A DNA stretch of 64,000 nucleotides from Nocardioides sp. Kera G14 (GCF_020715565.1 NZ_CP085839.1:1922001-1986000); one strand, 5' to 3'. Positions 26,473 to 35,060 are shown, numbered from the stretch's first letter. Translations and numbers: made by a program. Notes: a model not told the origin generated them from the letters alone.

Positions 26473-27426
26473 TCACGCGGCTCTACGAGCAGGAGGCAGT
26501 ACGCCGGCACCGGCAAGGACCCGTGCCAGGCGATCTCGCGAGAGGGCGGTCGCCCAGTCCCATCGCACGGCGCGAGGCCGGATCCGCCTGATGCGGTCCT
26601 CACGAACCTTCTCGTCCCAGAGCACCTCCTCGGGGGAACGACCAGCGGTGAACTCCTCCCGGAAGTACTTGCCCTTGCCGTCGAACTCACCGAAGACACC
26701 CAGGTCCGGCCAGTCGAAGTCGACGATGTCGTCGCCCGGCTGGTCACCTCGGGGAAACGCCACCTGCAGCTGAGGCCGCGGGACGCCCAGCAGCTCCATC
26801 TGCCCGCGGCTGAGCGACTCCCCCGCCGAACCGGAACGGGCATCCGCGAGCCGAAGAAGGCGCTCAGCGCGGGCATGGCCCTTCATTCGCGGCGAGATCA
26901 GCTCGATGAGGTCCTCGACCACCTCTCCAGCAGCCGGATCATCGGCGTCAGGACCGTTGAGCAGTCGCACAAGGTGGTCGAGTGGAAGCAGCGCGTTCGG
27001 TAAGCCGAGCGTCGAAGCGACCTGGACGGCCGTCCACCCGGGACTGGTCACCAAGAGCCCGCTCGCATGTATGACCACGTGCTCGTCCGGTATCGCCGCG
27101 CGGTGCACCTGGACGCCGGCCGCGGTACGCCGCGCCTTCCCGGGCCGAGTCGCGTGCACGAGCGCCAGGTCAGCACGGAGAAGCGGGCATCCCCAGAGAT
27201 GGGCCGCCGTGACATGGGACAGCACCATCTCCTCCCGGCGCGCCTCGACCGTAGCGTCGATCCGCAGTCGATAAAGCTCTCCTGACTCGATCGTGGGGTC
27301 GACCGGCCGGTAGTACCCGCGGCGAATCCGCGCCAGGCTGCCGTCGAGATGGGGCGCCAACGCGCCTTCAAGCCGCCGCTGGCGGGATGAGACGAGTTGG
27401 GTGCGGGGGCCGGATTCAGCGCTCAT
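26473..27426 (-). CDS. AbiEi-type N-terminal / DUF559-like nuclease protein, function unknown
   Basis: About 317 residues from ATG 27426 (an ATG at 27435 is also possible; neither has a strong RBS). The N-terminus has the AbiEi-antitoxin-like pattern LDGSLARIRRGYYRPVD, followed by a region that reads like a promoter-recognition/winged-helix domain. The C-terminal third has D236-x-D238 and E247-x-D249-x-K251 (VDFDWPDLGVFGEFDGKGKY), resembling the Asp...Glu-x-x-Lys layout of Vsr/DUF559 nucleases. Such two-part proteins are scattered and multicopy in actinobacteria, without a proven role. No partner AbiEii toxin gene is adjacent. The gene is bracketed by two copies of an ~80-base palindrome. Confidence 0.7.
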   Translation of the reverse strand: MSAESGPRTQLVSSRQRRLEGALAPHLDGSLARIRRGYYRPVDPTIESGELYRLRIDATVEARREEMVLSHVTAAHLWGCPLLRADLALVHATRPGKARRTAAGVQVHRAAIPDEHVVIHASGLLVTSPGWTAVQVASTLGLPNALLPLDHLVRLLNGPDADDPAAGEVVEDLIELISPRMKGHARAERLLRLADARSGSAGESLSRGQMELLGVPRPQLQVAFPRGDQPGDDIVDFDWPDLGVFGEFDGKGKYFREEFTAGRSPEEVLWDEKVREDRIRRIRPRAVRWDWATALSRDRLARVLAGAGVLPPARRAA

Positions 27427-27490
27427 GGCGCACATGATCGGCCCTGCCGCGCGGCCCCGCATCCGCGCAGGCACCGCCCTGTGGACAACC

Positions 27491-27570
27491 AAACGGTCAC
27501 GGTGACCTCTTGCGGTGTGGGTGACCGCTCTGAACGGTCACCCACACCGCAAAGGGTCACGGTGACGTTT
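27491..27570. repeat. ~80-base palindrome, copy 2
   Basis: Same architecture as copy 1: central GTGTGGGTGACCGCTC / GAACGGTCACCCACAC (27515-27548) around a single T, with one mismatched pair and further pairing TTGCG/CGCAA, and outer GGTCACGGTGACC blocks on both sides. It lies in the promoter side of the nuclease-like gene, and its right end encodes the last codons of the APC permease. Confidence 0.85.
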
Positions 27571-29062
27571 TGCGAAGAGCCGCGTCGGCCCCCGTGACGC
27601 CACGGCGGCTGTGGCGATAGCCGTAGCCGAAGTAGAGCCCGAAGCCGATCACCATCCAGACGAGGAACCGCAGCCAGGTCTCGAGGCTCAGGTTGAGCGC
27701 CAGGTAGAGGCAGATCAGGGCAGCGACGATCGGCAACACGGGGTTGAGCGGCACGCGGAAGGAGCGCTCCAGGTCGGGCCGGGTGCGCCGCAGCACCGGC
27801 ACGGCGAGCGAGACGAGCGCGAAGGCAGTCAGCGTGCCGATGTTGACCATCTCCTCGAGCTTCTCGATCGGGGTGAAGGCGGCGACGACAGCCACCAGCG
27901 CGCCGACAGTCAGGGTGATCCGCACAGGCGTTCCCGTACGGGGACTGGTGCGCCCGAAGCCGAAGGGCAGCAGGCCGTCGCGGCTCATCGCGAAGAGCAC
28001 GCGGACGGCGCCGATCATCAGCGTCATCACGACCGTCGTCAGGCCGGCCACCGCGCCGGCGGCGATCAGCGTCGCGAAGCCGTCATGGCCGACGTCGCGG
28101 AAGGCGCTGGCGAGCGCTGCTGCCGTGTCGATCTTGTCGTAGCGGACCATGCCGGTGATGACGAGCGCGACGGCGATGTAGAGGACCGTGCAGATCACGA
28201 GCGAGCCGATGATGCCGCGGGGCAGGTCGCGCTGCGGGTTCTTCGCCTCCTCGGCGGTGGTCGCCACGACGTCGAACCCGATGTAGGCGAAGAAGACGAC
28301 CGACGCGGCGCTGATGATGCCGAGGACGCCGTACGTCTGCGGCTGAAGCCCGAAGACCCACTGCACGAGTGGCTGGGCCAGGCCGCTGGCGTCCACCGGA
28401 TCGGCCCGCGGCGGCACGAAGGGGTGGTAGTTGGCGCCGTGGATGTAGAAGAGCCCGGCGACGATGACGAAGAGGACGATGAAGAGCTTCACCCCGACCA
28501 GGATGAGGTTGACTCGCATCGACTCCTTGATCCCGATGGCGACCAGCGCGGCAAGGACGAGGACGAGGAGCAGGGCGAGCACGTTGACGTGGCCGAAGGA
28601 GAAGTGCTCGGCGTCAGCCGGGCCGATGCTGTCGGGCCAGCCCAGGCCGATCTCGTCGAGGAAGGTGGTCGCGTACGTGCTCCAGCCCTGCGCCACCACG
28701 GACGCACCGAGCATGAGCTCGAGGACGAGGTCCCAGCCGATGATCCACGCGATCAGCTCGCCCAGCGTCGCGTAGGAGAAGGTGTACGCCGACCCGGAGA
28801 CCGGCAGCGTCGACGCGAACTCGGCGTAGCAGAGCGCCGCGAGTCCACAGCAGATCGCTGCGAGGGCGAAGGAGAAGACCACGCCGGGGCCGGCGAACTG
28901 GGCGGCCGCCTTGCCGGTGAGGGTGAAGATCCCGGCGCCGATGATGACGCCGATGCCGAAGACGGTGAGGTCGAGCGCGGTGAGCTTCCGCTTCAGCTGG
29001 TACTCCGGATCGTCGGTGTCACGCAGGGACTGCTCCACCGACTTCGTGCGTAGGACGTCCAT
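27557..29062 (-). CDS. APC family amino acid permease (cationic amino acid transporter type)
   Basis: 501 residues from ATG 29062 (MDVLRTKSVEQSL). Twelve or more hydrophobic helices. The conserved APC helix-1 sequence VFGIGVIIGAGIFTLTG is present, as are GPGVVFSFALAAICCGLAALCYAEFA and FFAYIGFDVVATTAEEAKNPQRDLPRGI. This is the CAT-like branch that usually imports basic amino acids or polyamines by proton coupling. It sits 36 bases downstream of dxs on the same strand and may be co-transcribed. Its last codons (RKTSP) and stop are built from palindrome copy 2, so the native C-terminus was probably altered by that repeat. Confidence 0.92.
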   Translation of the reverse strand: MDVLRTKSVEQSLRDTDDPEYQLKRKLTALDLTVFGIGVIIGAGIFTLTGKAAAQFAGPGVVFSFALAAICCGLAALCYAEFASTLPVSGSAYTFSYATLGELIAWIIGWDLVLELMLGASVVAQGWSTYATTFLDEIGLGWPDSIGPADAEHFSFGHVNVLALLLVLVLAALVAIGIKESMRVNLILVGVKLFIVLFVIVAGLFYIHGANYHPFVPPRADPVDASGLAQPLVQWVFGLQPQTYGVLGIISAASVVFFAYIGFDVVATTAEEAKNPQRDLPRGIIGSLVICTVLYIAVALVITGMVRYDKIDTAAALASAFRDVGHDGFATLIAAGAVAGLTTVVMTLMIGAVRVLFAMSRDGLLPFGFGRTSPRTGTPVRITLTVGALVAVVAAFTPIEKLEEMVNIGTLTAFALVSLAVPVLRRTRPDLERSFRVPLNPVLPIVAALICLYLALNLSLETWLRFLVWMVIGFGLYFGYGYRHSRRGVTGADAALRKTSP

Positions 29063-29098
29063 GCGCCCTGTGTGCCCCGAGGGACGAAAATTCAACCG

Positions 29099-31003
29099 TC
29101 AGGCTGAGGACTCGGCCTCGGCGACGTCTGCCGGGTGGGTGTGCTCGGCCAGCTCCTCGATGACGCTCAGCGCGATGGCCTGGGGCGTGAGGCCGATCCG
29201 CCCGAGGATCTTCGGCCGCTTCGCGTGGTCGAGGAACTCCTGCGGGATGCCGTGGATGCGCACCGGGGTCGTGACACCTGCGGCGGTCATGGTCTGCAGC
29301 AGCACCGCGCCGACCCCGCCGATCACCCCGTTGTCCTCGATCGTGACGACCAGGCGGTGCTGTCCGGCGAGCTCGACGACCGCCGGGTCGACCGGCTTCA
29401 CCCAGCGCGGGTCGACGACGGTCACGCCGAGCCCCTGGGCGACGAGCCGCTCAGCGACCCCCATCGCCGTCTCGGCCATGGCGCCGACGGCGACGACGAG
29501 CACGTCGCGTGGCCCCGACCGCAGGAGTACGTCGGCACCCCCGACGGTGCTCACGGCCTCGATTTCGGCGGGCGGCGGGCCCTTGGGGAAGCGCACGACG
29601 GTGGGCGCGTCTGAGACCTCCACGGCCTCGTCGAGCAGCTCGCACATCCGGGTGACGTCACGGGGCGCGGCGAGTCGCAGCCCGGGCACGACCTGCAGCA
29701 TCGACATGTCCCACATGCCGTTGTGGCTGGCGCCATCGTCACCGGTCACGCCCGAGCGGTCGAGCACGAACGTGACGCCACAGCGGTGCAGCGCGACGTC
29801 CATGAGGACCTGGTCGAAGGCCCGGTTGAGGAAGGTCGCATAGACCGCGAAGACCGGATGCAGGCCGCCCATGGCCAGGCCTGCGGCCGACGTGGTCGCG
29901 TGCTGCTCGGCGATGCCGACGTCGAAGGTCCGCTCAGGGAAGCGGCGCTGGAACGCGTCGAGCCCGACGGGGTGCATCATCGCCGCCGTGATCGCGACGA
30001 CGTCGGGGCGCCGCTCGCCGATCGACACGATGTGGTCGGAGAAGTGGTCGGTCCAGATCCGGCCTTTGGGCTTCTCGGCCCCGGTCTGGACGTCGAAGGG
30101 ACCGGGGGCGTGGAACTGGTCGGCCTCGTGGCGCTCGGCGGGGTCGTAGCCGAAGCCCTTGCGCGTGATCGCATGGACGATGACCGGACCGCCGTAGCCC
30201 TTGGCCTGCTTGAGTGCCTGCTCCATGGCCGCCCGGTCGTGACCGTCGACGGGGCCGACGTACTTCAGCCCGAGGTCCTCGAAGAGACCCTGCGGGGCGA
30301 GCGCGTCCTTGACGCCCTTCTTCATGGCGTGCAGCACCTCGTAGGCGGGGGCGCCGACGCCGGGCACCTGTGGGAGGCGGCGCTTGATCGTGTCGAGGAC
30401 GCGCTCGTAGCGCGGGTTGGTGCGCAGGGTCGTCAGTGCGGTCGCGAGACCGCCGATCGTCGGCGTGTAGGAGCGGCCGTTGTCGTTGACCACGATCACG
30501 AGCCGGGACGAGTGCGCGATCGCGATGTTGTTGAGCGCCTCCCAGGCCATGCCACCGGTGAGTGCACCGTCGCCGATGACGGCTACGACGTGGCGGTCCT
30601 CGCCGCGGATCGCATAGGCCTTGGCCAGGCCGTCGGCGTAGCTGAGGGCCGTGGAGGCGTGGGAGTTCTCGACGAGGTCGTGGTCGGACTCCGCCTGGCT
30701 CGGGTAGCCGCTCAGGCCGCCCTCGCGGCGGAGGGTGTCGAACTGGTCGACCCGTCCGGTCACCAGCTTGTGCACGTAGGACTGGTGGCCGGTGTCGAAG
30801 ACGATGCTGTCCCGCGGCGATTCGAAGACACGGTGGAGGGCCAGGGTCAGCTCGACGACGCCGAGGTTGGGCCCGAGGTGACCGGTGTTGGTGGCGACCG
30901 TCCGGATCAGCAGGTCACGGATCTCGGCCGCAAGGGCGACGAGCTGGCCCTCGTCCAGTCCGTCGAGATCCCGGGGCGACGAGATCTGCTGCAGCACACC
31001 CAT
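29099..31003 (-). CDS. dxs: 1-deoxy-D-xylulose-5-phosphate synthase
   Basis: 634 residues from ATG 31003 ([13 protein letters not shown]), matching the usual ~620-640. It condenses pyruvate and glyceraldehyde-3-phosphate to DXP, the entry of the MEP isoprenoid pathway. Thiamine-diphosphate binding is shown by [16 protein letters not shown] (144-159), [12 protein letters not shown] near residue 41 and [14 protein letters not shown]. The transketolase pyrimidine domain has [18 protein letters not shown], with the catalytic Glu, and [18 protein letters not shown]. The C-terminal domain is complete. It is divergent from a GNAT gene across 75 bases. Confidence 0.97.
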   Translation of the reverse strand: MGVLQQISSPRDLDGLDEGQLVALAAEIRDLLIRTVATNTGHLGPNLGVVELTLALHRVFESPRDSIVFDTGHQSYVHKLVTGRVDQFDTLRREGGLSGYPSQAESDHDLVENSHASTALSYADGLAKAYAIRGEDRHVVAVIGDGALTGGMAWEALNNIAIAHSSRLVIVVNDNGRSYTPTIGGLATALTTLRTNPRYERVLDTIKRRLPQVPGVGAPAYEVLHAMKKGVKDALAPQGLFEDLGLKYVGPVDGHDRAAMEQALKQAKGYGGPVIVHAITRKGFGYDPAERHEADQFHAPGPFDVQTGAEKPKGRIWTDHFSDHIVSIGERRPDVVAITAAMMHPVGLDAFQRRFPERTFDVGIAEQHATTSAAGLAMGGLHPVFAVYATFLNRAFDQVLMDVALHRCGVTFVLDRSGVTGDDGASHNGMWDMSMLQVVPGLRLAAPRDVTRMCELLDEAVEVSDAPTVVRFPKGPPPAEIEAVSTVGGADVLLRSGPRDVLVVAVGAMAETAMGVAERLVAQGLGVTVVDPRWVKPVDPAVVELAGQHRLVVTIEDNGVIGGVGAVLLQTMTAAGVTTPVRIHGIPQEFLDHAKRPKILGRIGLTPQAIALSVIEELAEHTHPADVAEAESSA

Positions 31004-31078
31004 GGCCAGCAGACTACCGGCGCGATCGTTACGCCCGCGAAACCTCCCTGCCGATCCACTGAGGGAGAGTCCCACGCC

Positions 31079-31867
31079 ATGGAGATCCTGTCGAAGGCCT
31101 GGCAGACGGACCTGGCGCTGCGGGAGGCGTCGGGGAGCGACGTCGAGGATCACGGCACCTGCATCCTGGTTCGGACACCGGCCAACCCGACGTACCACTG
31201 GGGCAACTTCCTGCTGCTGCGGCGCACGCCCGTGCGCCGGGACATCCCGGCGTGGATCGAGGTGTTTCGGGAGGCCTTCCCCGAGGCCTCCCACTGTGCA
31301 TTCGGCGTCGACGACCCGACCGGCGACCTGACCGACCTTCGTCCCTTCGCCGAGGCCGGCTTCACCACCGAGGTGACCCGCGCGATGACGGCGACCTCAC
31401 TGCGGCTCACCCGACGCCGCACGACGAACGCGACCTTCCGCCAGCTCAAGACCGACGAGGACTGGGAGCGGCGGATCGCACTCTCCGTCCTGGTCGACCA
31501 GGACCGTTTCGGGAACGGGTTCCCGGAGTTCGTCCGCCGCAAGGCCGCGGCCGAGCGCGCGCTCGCCGACTCGGGGGCCGGTGACTGGTTCGGCGCGTTC
31601 GTGGGCGACGAGATGGTGGCGGGGCTGGGGATCTTCTCCACCGGCCATGGCCCTGCCCGTTTCCAGGACGTGGTGACGCATCCGGCCTGGCGGCGTCGCG
31701 GCCTCGCCTCCGGACTCGTGGTGCACGCGGGCGACTACGCCGTCACGGCGCTGCGCGCGGACTCGCTGGTCATCGTCACCGAGCCTGACAATCCTGCCCG
31801 CCGGGTCTATGAGGCCGTCGGCTTCGTCGACCGGGAGGCACAGCTGCAGGCCACCCTGATCAGGTGA
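31079..31867 (+). CDS. GNAT family N-acetyltransferase
   Basis: 262 residues, ATG at 31079 with GAGGGAGAG 8-16 bases upstream. The C-terminal half is a GNAT domain: [13 protein letters not shown] (beta4), [21 protein letters not shown] (motif A, acetyl-CoA pyrophosphate loop R-R-x-G-L-A) and [16 protein letters not shown] (motif B). The N-terminal ~130 residues resemble a degenerate second GNAT fold, as in other double-GNAT actinobacterial proteins. The acceptor substrate is unknown. The gene end forms one arm of a strong terminator shared with the convergent Calx-beta gene. Confidence 0.88.
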   Translation: MEILSKAWQTDLALREASGSDVEDHGTCILVRTPANPTYHWGNFLLLRRTPVRRDIPAWIEVFREAFPEASHCAFGVDDPTGDLTDLRPFAEAGFTTEVTRAMTATSLRLTRRRTTNATFRQLKTDEDWERRIALSVLVDQDRFGNGFPEFVRRKAAAERALADSGAGDWFGAFVGDEMVAGLGIFSTGHGPARFQDVVTHPAWRRRGLASGLVVHAGDYAVTALRADSLVIVTEPDNPARRVYEAVGFVDREAQLQATLIR

Positions 31868-31883
31868 TCTGGGTGGCCTGCAG
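31844..31883. terminator. hairpin between convergent GNAT and Calx-beta genes
   Basis: Perfect 13-base arms CTGCAGGCCACCC (31844-31856) and GGGTGGCCTGCAG (31871-31883), 14-base loop, spanning the GNAT stop codon. No T-run follows. Bidirectional terminator inferred from position and stability. Confidence 0.7.
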
Positions 31884-31907
31884 TCAGAAGCGACGCGCCG
31901 CGGTGCG

Positions 31908-32504
31908 TCAGTCGTTGTCGATGATCGTCACGGGGGCGATGACCGACCTGCTGAAGCCTCGGTGGAAGCCCCGGTGGGAGGAGTGGGTGCCGGAGCGCGA
32001 GCTCGGCGTCGCGGTCGAGTCCGCCGTCGGCCTGAACTTCACGAGGAAGACCTCGCTCCGCTCGTCGGTGGTGTCATCGAGGACCGGGACCGTCACGGTC
32101 GCCGAGCGCTCACCGGCCTTGATCGTCACGGTGCCGGAGCTCGCGGTGTAGTCCTCACCGGCGGTCGCGAAGCGCTTGTAGCCCTTGTACGCCCCGTTGT
32201 GACCACGGAAGCCGCGGTACGACGTGTGCGTGCCCCGCCGCTGCGAGGTCGACGATGGCACGGTGCGGTCGAGGGTCGACCAGGTGTAGGTGATGTCCTC
32301 CGTGGCAGGCTTGCGCAGCTTGAGCTTGACGGCGGCCGTGCCGGCGCCCTCGGCGACGGACGTGGGGCGAGCCCCCGCGAAGGGCTTCGCATGGCCGCGG
32401 TGATGACCCTCGTGGGCCATGGCGGCGGGGGCAGTGGCGCCCAGGGCGAGAGCGCCGACGGCGGCGCCTGACAGGATCCGAGATGTGGTCTTCATGTCAG
32501 CCAT
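31908..32504 (-). CDS. small secreted Calx-beta-domain protein with His/Arg/Gly inserts
   Basis: 198 residues with a signal peptide (SRILSGAAVGALALGATAPA, cleavage near AMA-HEG). The mature protein is one Calx-beta unit: AVKLKLRKPATEDITYTWSTLD, then AGEDYTASSGTVTIKAGERSATVTVPVLDDTTDERSEVFLVKF, ending in VTIIDND. Two similar His/Arg/Gly-rich inserts, RGTHTSYRGFRGHN and SGTHSSHRGFHRGF, interrupt the domain, and the mature N-terminus is HEGHHRGH. These could bind metal or be flexible linkers. A second ATG at 32495 is equally possible. A similar but insert-free protein is encoded at 34583. Calx-beta units often bind calcium or mediate adhesion; the role here is unknown. Confidence 0.8.
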   Translation of the reverse strand: MADMKTTSRILSGAAVGALALGATAPAAMAHEGHHRGHAKPFAGARPTSVAEGAGTAAVKLKLRKPATEDITYTWSTLDRTVPSSTSQRRGTHTSYRGFRGHNGAYKGYKRFATAGEDYTASSGTVTIKAGERSATVTVPVLDDTTDERSEVFLVKFRPTADSTATPSSRSGTHSSHRGFHRGFSRSVIAPVTIIDND

Positions 32505-32514
32505 GTTAACTAGG

Positions 32515-32528
32515 GTGGTCTAGACCAC
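32515..32528. promoter_or_regulatory. perfect palindrome upstream of the Calx-beta gene
   Basis: GTGGTCTAGACCAC, 14 bases, ending 10 bases before the start of the Calx-beta gene and 6 bases after the stop of the DUF3105 gene. Position suggests an operator of the downstream secreted protein. A weak terminator for DUF3105 is the alternative. Confidence 0.4.
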
Positions 32529-32534
32529 TCAAGG

Positions 32535-33173
32535 TCAGACCGAGGTTCCTTCGGGCGCATGACCGCCGTTCGGGTCCTTGAGACCGCCGGCGCAGGAGAC
32601 ACCGGACTCAGGCGCCGCCTCCCCGTGCCCGAACTTCGCGAGGAAGGCGCCGATGCGCGGGTCATCGGCCGAGGACAGCGGCAGCTGGATCCCCCACACG
32701 GTCAGCACGACCTTGGCCGGAATGCCGGGGTACGGCGCCATGATCCCGTTCGCCGGAAGCTCCTTCGCCAGTTTGGCGACCTGGTCCCGGGAGAGGTCCG
32801 GGTCGTAGGCGATCCAGACGGCCCCGTGCTCGAGGTCATGCACGGCGTTCTCATCACGCACCGGCACGTCATAGACGCCACAGGCGAGCCATACAGGGTC
32901 GTGCTCGCCGCCGACCGGCGGGGTCTGGGGATAGTCGACCGAGCCGTCGGTGTGGGCGTTGCTCAGATGGGCGTAGGTGTGCACACCGCGGATGCCGGCG
33001 TACGACGCCGAGAGCGTCTCGACCGTGTGCTCGGGGCGGACCATCGGCCATGCGGCGAGTCCGGCGACGAGCATCACCGCGAGGACGGTCACGGCGATGA
33101 CGAGTCCCCGGCGGCGGCGGCGCCGCGGCGGCGGGGTCGGTCCGAGGATCTCCAGCGCCGCCCCTTCAGTCAC
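32535..33173 (-). CDS. DUF3105 domain membrane protein
   Basis: 212 residues. A basic PPPRRRRRRG stretch and one transmembrane helix (residues 23-45) precede an extracytoplasmic DUF3105 domain. It is recognised by HTYAHLSNAHTDGSVDYPQTPPVGGEHDPVW, CGVYDVPVRDENAVHDLEHGAVWIAYDPDL and the conserved HDLEHG histidines. Two Cys (LACGVY and VSCAGG) may pair. The His-rich core suggests metal binding, but no function is established for the family. It is divergent from the small gene at 33279. Confidence 0.88.
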   Translation of the reverse strand: MTEGAALEILGPTPPPRRRRRRGLVIAVTVLAVMLVAGLAAWPMVRPEHTVETLSASYAGIRGVHTYAHLSNAHTDGSVDYPQTPPVGGEHDPVWLACGVYDVPVRDENAVHDLEHGAVWIAYDPDLSRDQVAKLAKELPANGIMAPYPGIPAKVVLTVWGIQLPLSSADDPRIGAFLAKFGHGEAAPESGVSCAGGLKDPNGGHAPEGTSV

Positions 33174-33213
33174 GGAGCAAGGGTAGTGAGCGCCCCGGCG
33201 CCGCCTTCAACGA

Positions 33214-33223
33214 GACACGTGTC
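33214..33223. promoter_or_regulatory. short palindrome in the divergent DUF3105 / unknown-operon region
   Basis: GACACGTGTC, perfect 10-base palindrome in the 105-base region between divergent starts at 33173 and 33279. Possible operator; short enough to occur by chance. Confidence 0.25.
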
Positions 33224-33278
33224 ACGCATACCTTCCGTATCCGTTAGTGTGCGCCCCATCACACCCTTGGGAGGACAG

Positions 33279-33515
33279 ATGGGCGTAGAACACGCGCGAC
33301 TGGCGAAGCGGCTCGGCGTTCCCGAGACCCGCCTCGCGGCACTTCAGGACCACAGGGCGGAGGACCTGGCCCGGCTCGACGCGGTGATCGACCGCGCGAT
33401 GGAGTCCGAGGACAGGGCCTTCGACGGCGCCCTGGACGAGGCGCTGCGCTTCGTGCCCCGGCTGGTGCGCGGCCCGGCCCAGAAGCTGCTCTTCCCAGGA
33501 GGCCGCCGTGGGTGA
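33279..33515 (+). CDS. small unknown protein, first of a two-gene operon
   Basis: 78 residues, ATG at 33279 with GGGAGGA 6 bases upstream, a strong start signal. The sequence (MGVEHARLAKRLGVPETRLAAL...) is helical and charged, with no signal peptide, and ends in LLFPGGRRG. The first 25 residues resemble a helix-turn-helix-like segment, but no family was recognised. Its stop overlaps the next gene's GTG by 8 bases, so the two products are probably made together and may interact. Confidence 0.7.
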   Translation: MGVEHARLAKRLGVPETRLAALQDHRAEDLARLDAVIDRAMESEDRAFDGALDEALRFVPRLVRGPAQKLLFPGGRRG

Positions 33516-34554
33516 CCTCGCCAGCCGGATCGAGATCCGCAAGCTCGCCCATGAGCTCGGCGCCACCGAGGAGGAGCTCGCCTTCCTCGCCTCCAACTCC
33601 CCGACCCAACTCCGCGAGCTCCGCACCGACGTGAGCAACGCACTCTTCGCCCGGCACGAGGACCGCGTGACGCGGCTCGCCTCCCTCAGCAAGCTGCTGC
33701 CCGTCCCCCTCACCGCCAAGATCGCCGAGCTGGCGTTGGGCCCGATGCTGTCGGCCCGCGTCGCCGGCGCCCTCGACCCGCGCGACGCCGCACGACTCGC
33801 GGGCCACCTCTCCCCCGGCTTCCTGACGACCCTCGCGGTCTCGCTCGACCCGCAGCGGGTCGCACCGATCGTCTCCCTGCTTCCCGACGATCTCATCGTC
33901 GACGTGGGCCGACGCCTGCTCGAGCGGGAGGAGTTCCTCGTACTCGGACGGTTCGTGTCGATCATCGACGCCGACGTCGCGCTCCGGGTCGTCGAGGTCG
34001 CCAGCGAGCACGCGCTGCTCCAGACCGCGCTCTTCGCCGACGACCCGTCCTCACTGGACGCCATCGTCGAGCATCTCTCCGACGACACGCTCGCCGGCAT
34101 CATCCGCGCGGCCTCCGAGGCCGATGCGTACGACGCCGCCGTCGCGATCCTCGCCGCCCTCTCCCCCGAGAGCTGCACCCGCATCGTCGCGCAGGCCGAT
34201 GCCGTGAGCCCGGACTCGCGCGACGAGCTGGTGAGGGCCATTGCCTTCAACGAGGTGTGGGCAGAAGTCCTGCCTGCGATGCACGCGGTCGAGCAGCCGA
34301 CGCTCGCCGGGTTGATCAATGTGCCCAGCACCCTCGACATCGAGCTCGTCGACCATGTCGTGGCAGTGGCGCGTGAGATCGGCGTGGCCCCCGTGCTGGT
34401 CCAGCTCATGCTCGCGATGGACGACGAGCACCTCGACGTACTCAAGGAGTCGACCGCCCTGCGGGATCCCGCGACGCAGAGGTGGCTGCTGGACAACGCC
34501 GGCGTGGCGTCGCGCCTGGTCGAGGCGGTGCTCAGCCAGCTCTCGCTGAACTGA
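33508..34554 (+). CDS. unknown all-helical repeat protein (MgtE-N/HEAT-like)
   Basis: 348 residues, GTG start inside the end of the upstream gene. It has no membrane helix or signal. The sequence is a series of ~35-residue two-helix units: DPRDAARLAGHLSPGFLTTLAVSLD, DPQRVAPIVSLLPDDLIVDVGRRL, DPSSLDAIVEHLSDDTLAGIIRAA, and so on. These look like the superhelical N domain of MgtE or HEAT repeats, suggesting a scaffold or protein-binding role in the cytoplasm. I do not recognise a named family. It converges on a Calx-beta gene. Confidence 0.75.
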   Translation: MGDLASRIEIRKLAHELGATEEELAFLASNSPTQLRELRTDVSNALFARHEDRVTRLASLSKLLPVPLTAKIAELALGPMLSARVAGALDPRDAARLAGHLSPGFLTTLAVSLDPQRVAPIVSLLPDDLIVDVGRRLLEREEFLVLGRFVSIIDADVALRVVEVASEHALLQTALFADDPSSLDAIVEHLSDDTLAGIIRAASEADAYDAAVAILAALSPESCTRIVAQADAVSPDSRDELVRAIAFNEVWAEVLPAMHAVEQPTLAGLINVPSTLDIELVDHVVAVAREIGVAPVLVQLMLAMDDEHLDVLKESTALRDPATQRWLLDNAGVASRLVEAVLSQLSLN

Positions 34555-34576
34555 GCACCGCCCCGAGCGGTTCAGT
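34550..34576. terminator. weak hairpin between convergent genes
   Basis: ACTGAGCACCGC and GCGGTTCAGT pair with bulges around CCCGA, at the end of the helical-repeat gene and just beyond the Calx-beta gene stop. Tentative bidirectional terminator. Confidence 0.35.
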
Positions 34577-34582
34577 GATCGA

Positions 34583-35044
34583 TCAGCTGGCCGGAGCCGG
34601 CGTCGTGTCGTTGTCGGTGATCGTGACGGCCACACGCGGCTTCTTGACGTGTGCAGCCTTGCCGTTGAACTTGATGTAGAAGGTCTCGGTCCCCTCGACG
34701 GTGGCGTCGTCGATGATCGGCACGACGAGGTCGGCGCTCTTCTCACCCTTGGTCAGGACGACGCGGCCCTTGACGGCGGCGTAGTCGGCGCCTGCCGTGG
34801 CCGCACCCTTCTTGCCGACGGACTGGGTCGACCAGTTGAGCTTGAGCTTCCTCTTGGCCTTCTTGGTGAGCGTGACGGTGACGGTCACGAACCCGGCGTC
34901 CTCGGAGACGGTGACCCCGGTGACGGAGGCCTTCGGCTTGGCGGGCTTCGCAGCGTCGGCAGCCGCGGTGCCGAGGGCGAGTGAGGACAGAGCGAGAGCG
35001 GCCGTGCTGGCAGCGGTGACAGCGGCCTTGGTGAGAGCGTTCAT
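34583..35044 (-). CDS. small secreted Calx-beta-domain protein
   Basis: 153 residues from ATG 35044 (AGGG 4-7 bases upstream; a GTG at 35053 is the alternative). Signal peptide MNALTKAAVTAASTAALALSS with cleavage near ADA-AKP. The mature part is a single Lys-rich Calx-beta unit: VTVSEDAGFVTVTVTLTKKAKRKLKLNWSTQ, AGADYAAVKGRVVLTKGEKSADLVVPIIDDATVEGTETFYIKF, closing with AVTITDND. It lies just downstream of aconitase but is separated from it by a strong terminator. Related in sequence to the secreted protein at 31908. Function unknown; surface adhesion or calcium binding are family-based guesses. Confidence 0.85.
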   Translation of the reverse strand: MNALTKAAVTAASTAALALSSLALGTAAADAAKPAKPKASVTGVTVSEDAGFVTVTVTLTKKAKRKLKLNWSTQSVGKKGAATAGADYAAVKGRVVLTKGEKSADLVVPIIDDATVEGTETFYIKFNGKAAHVKKPRVAVTITDNDTTPAPAS

Positions 35045-35060
35045 ACCCTGCACATGTCAC

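Noticed and set aside
26361..27570. CRISPR-like repeats
   Set aside because: Only two large palindromes about 1.1 kb apart with a coding gene between them; no regular spacers or cas genes.
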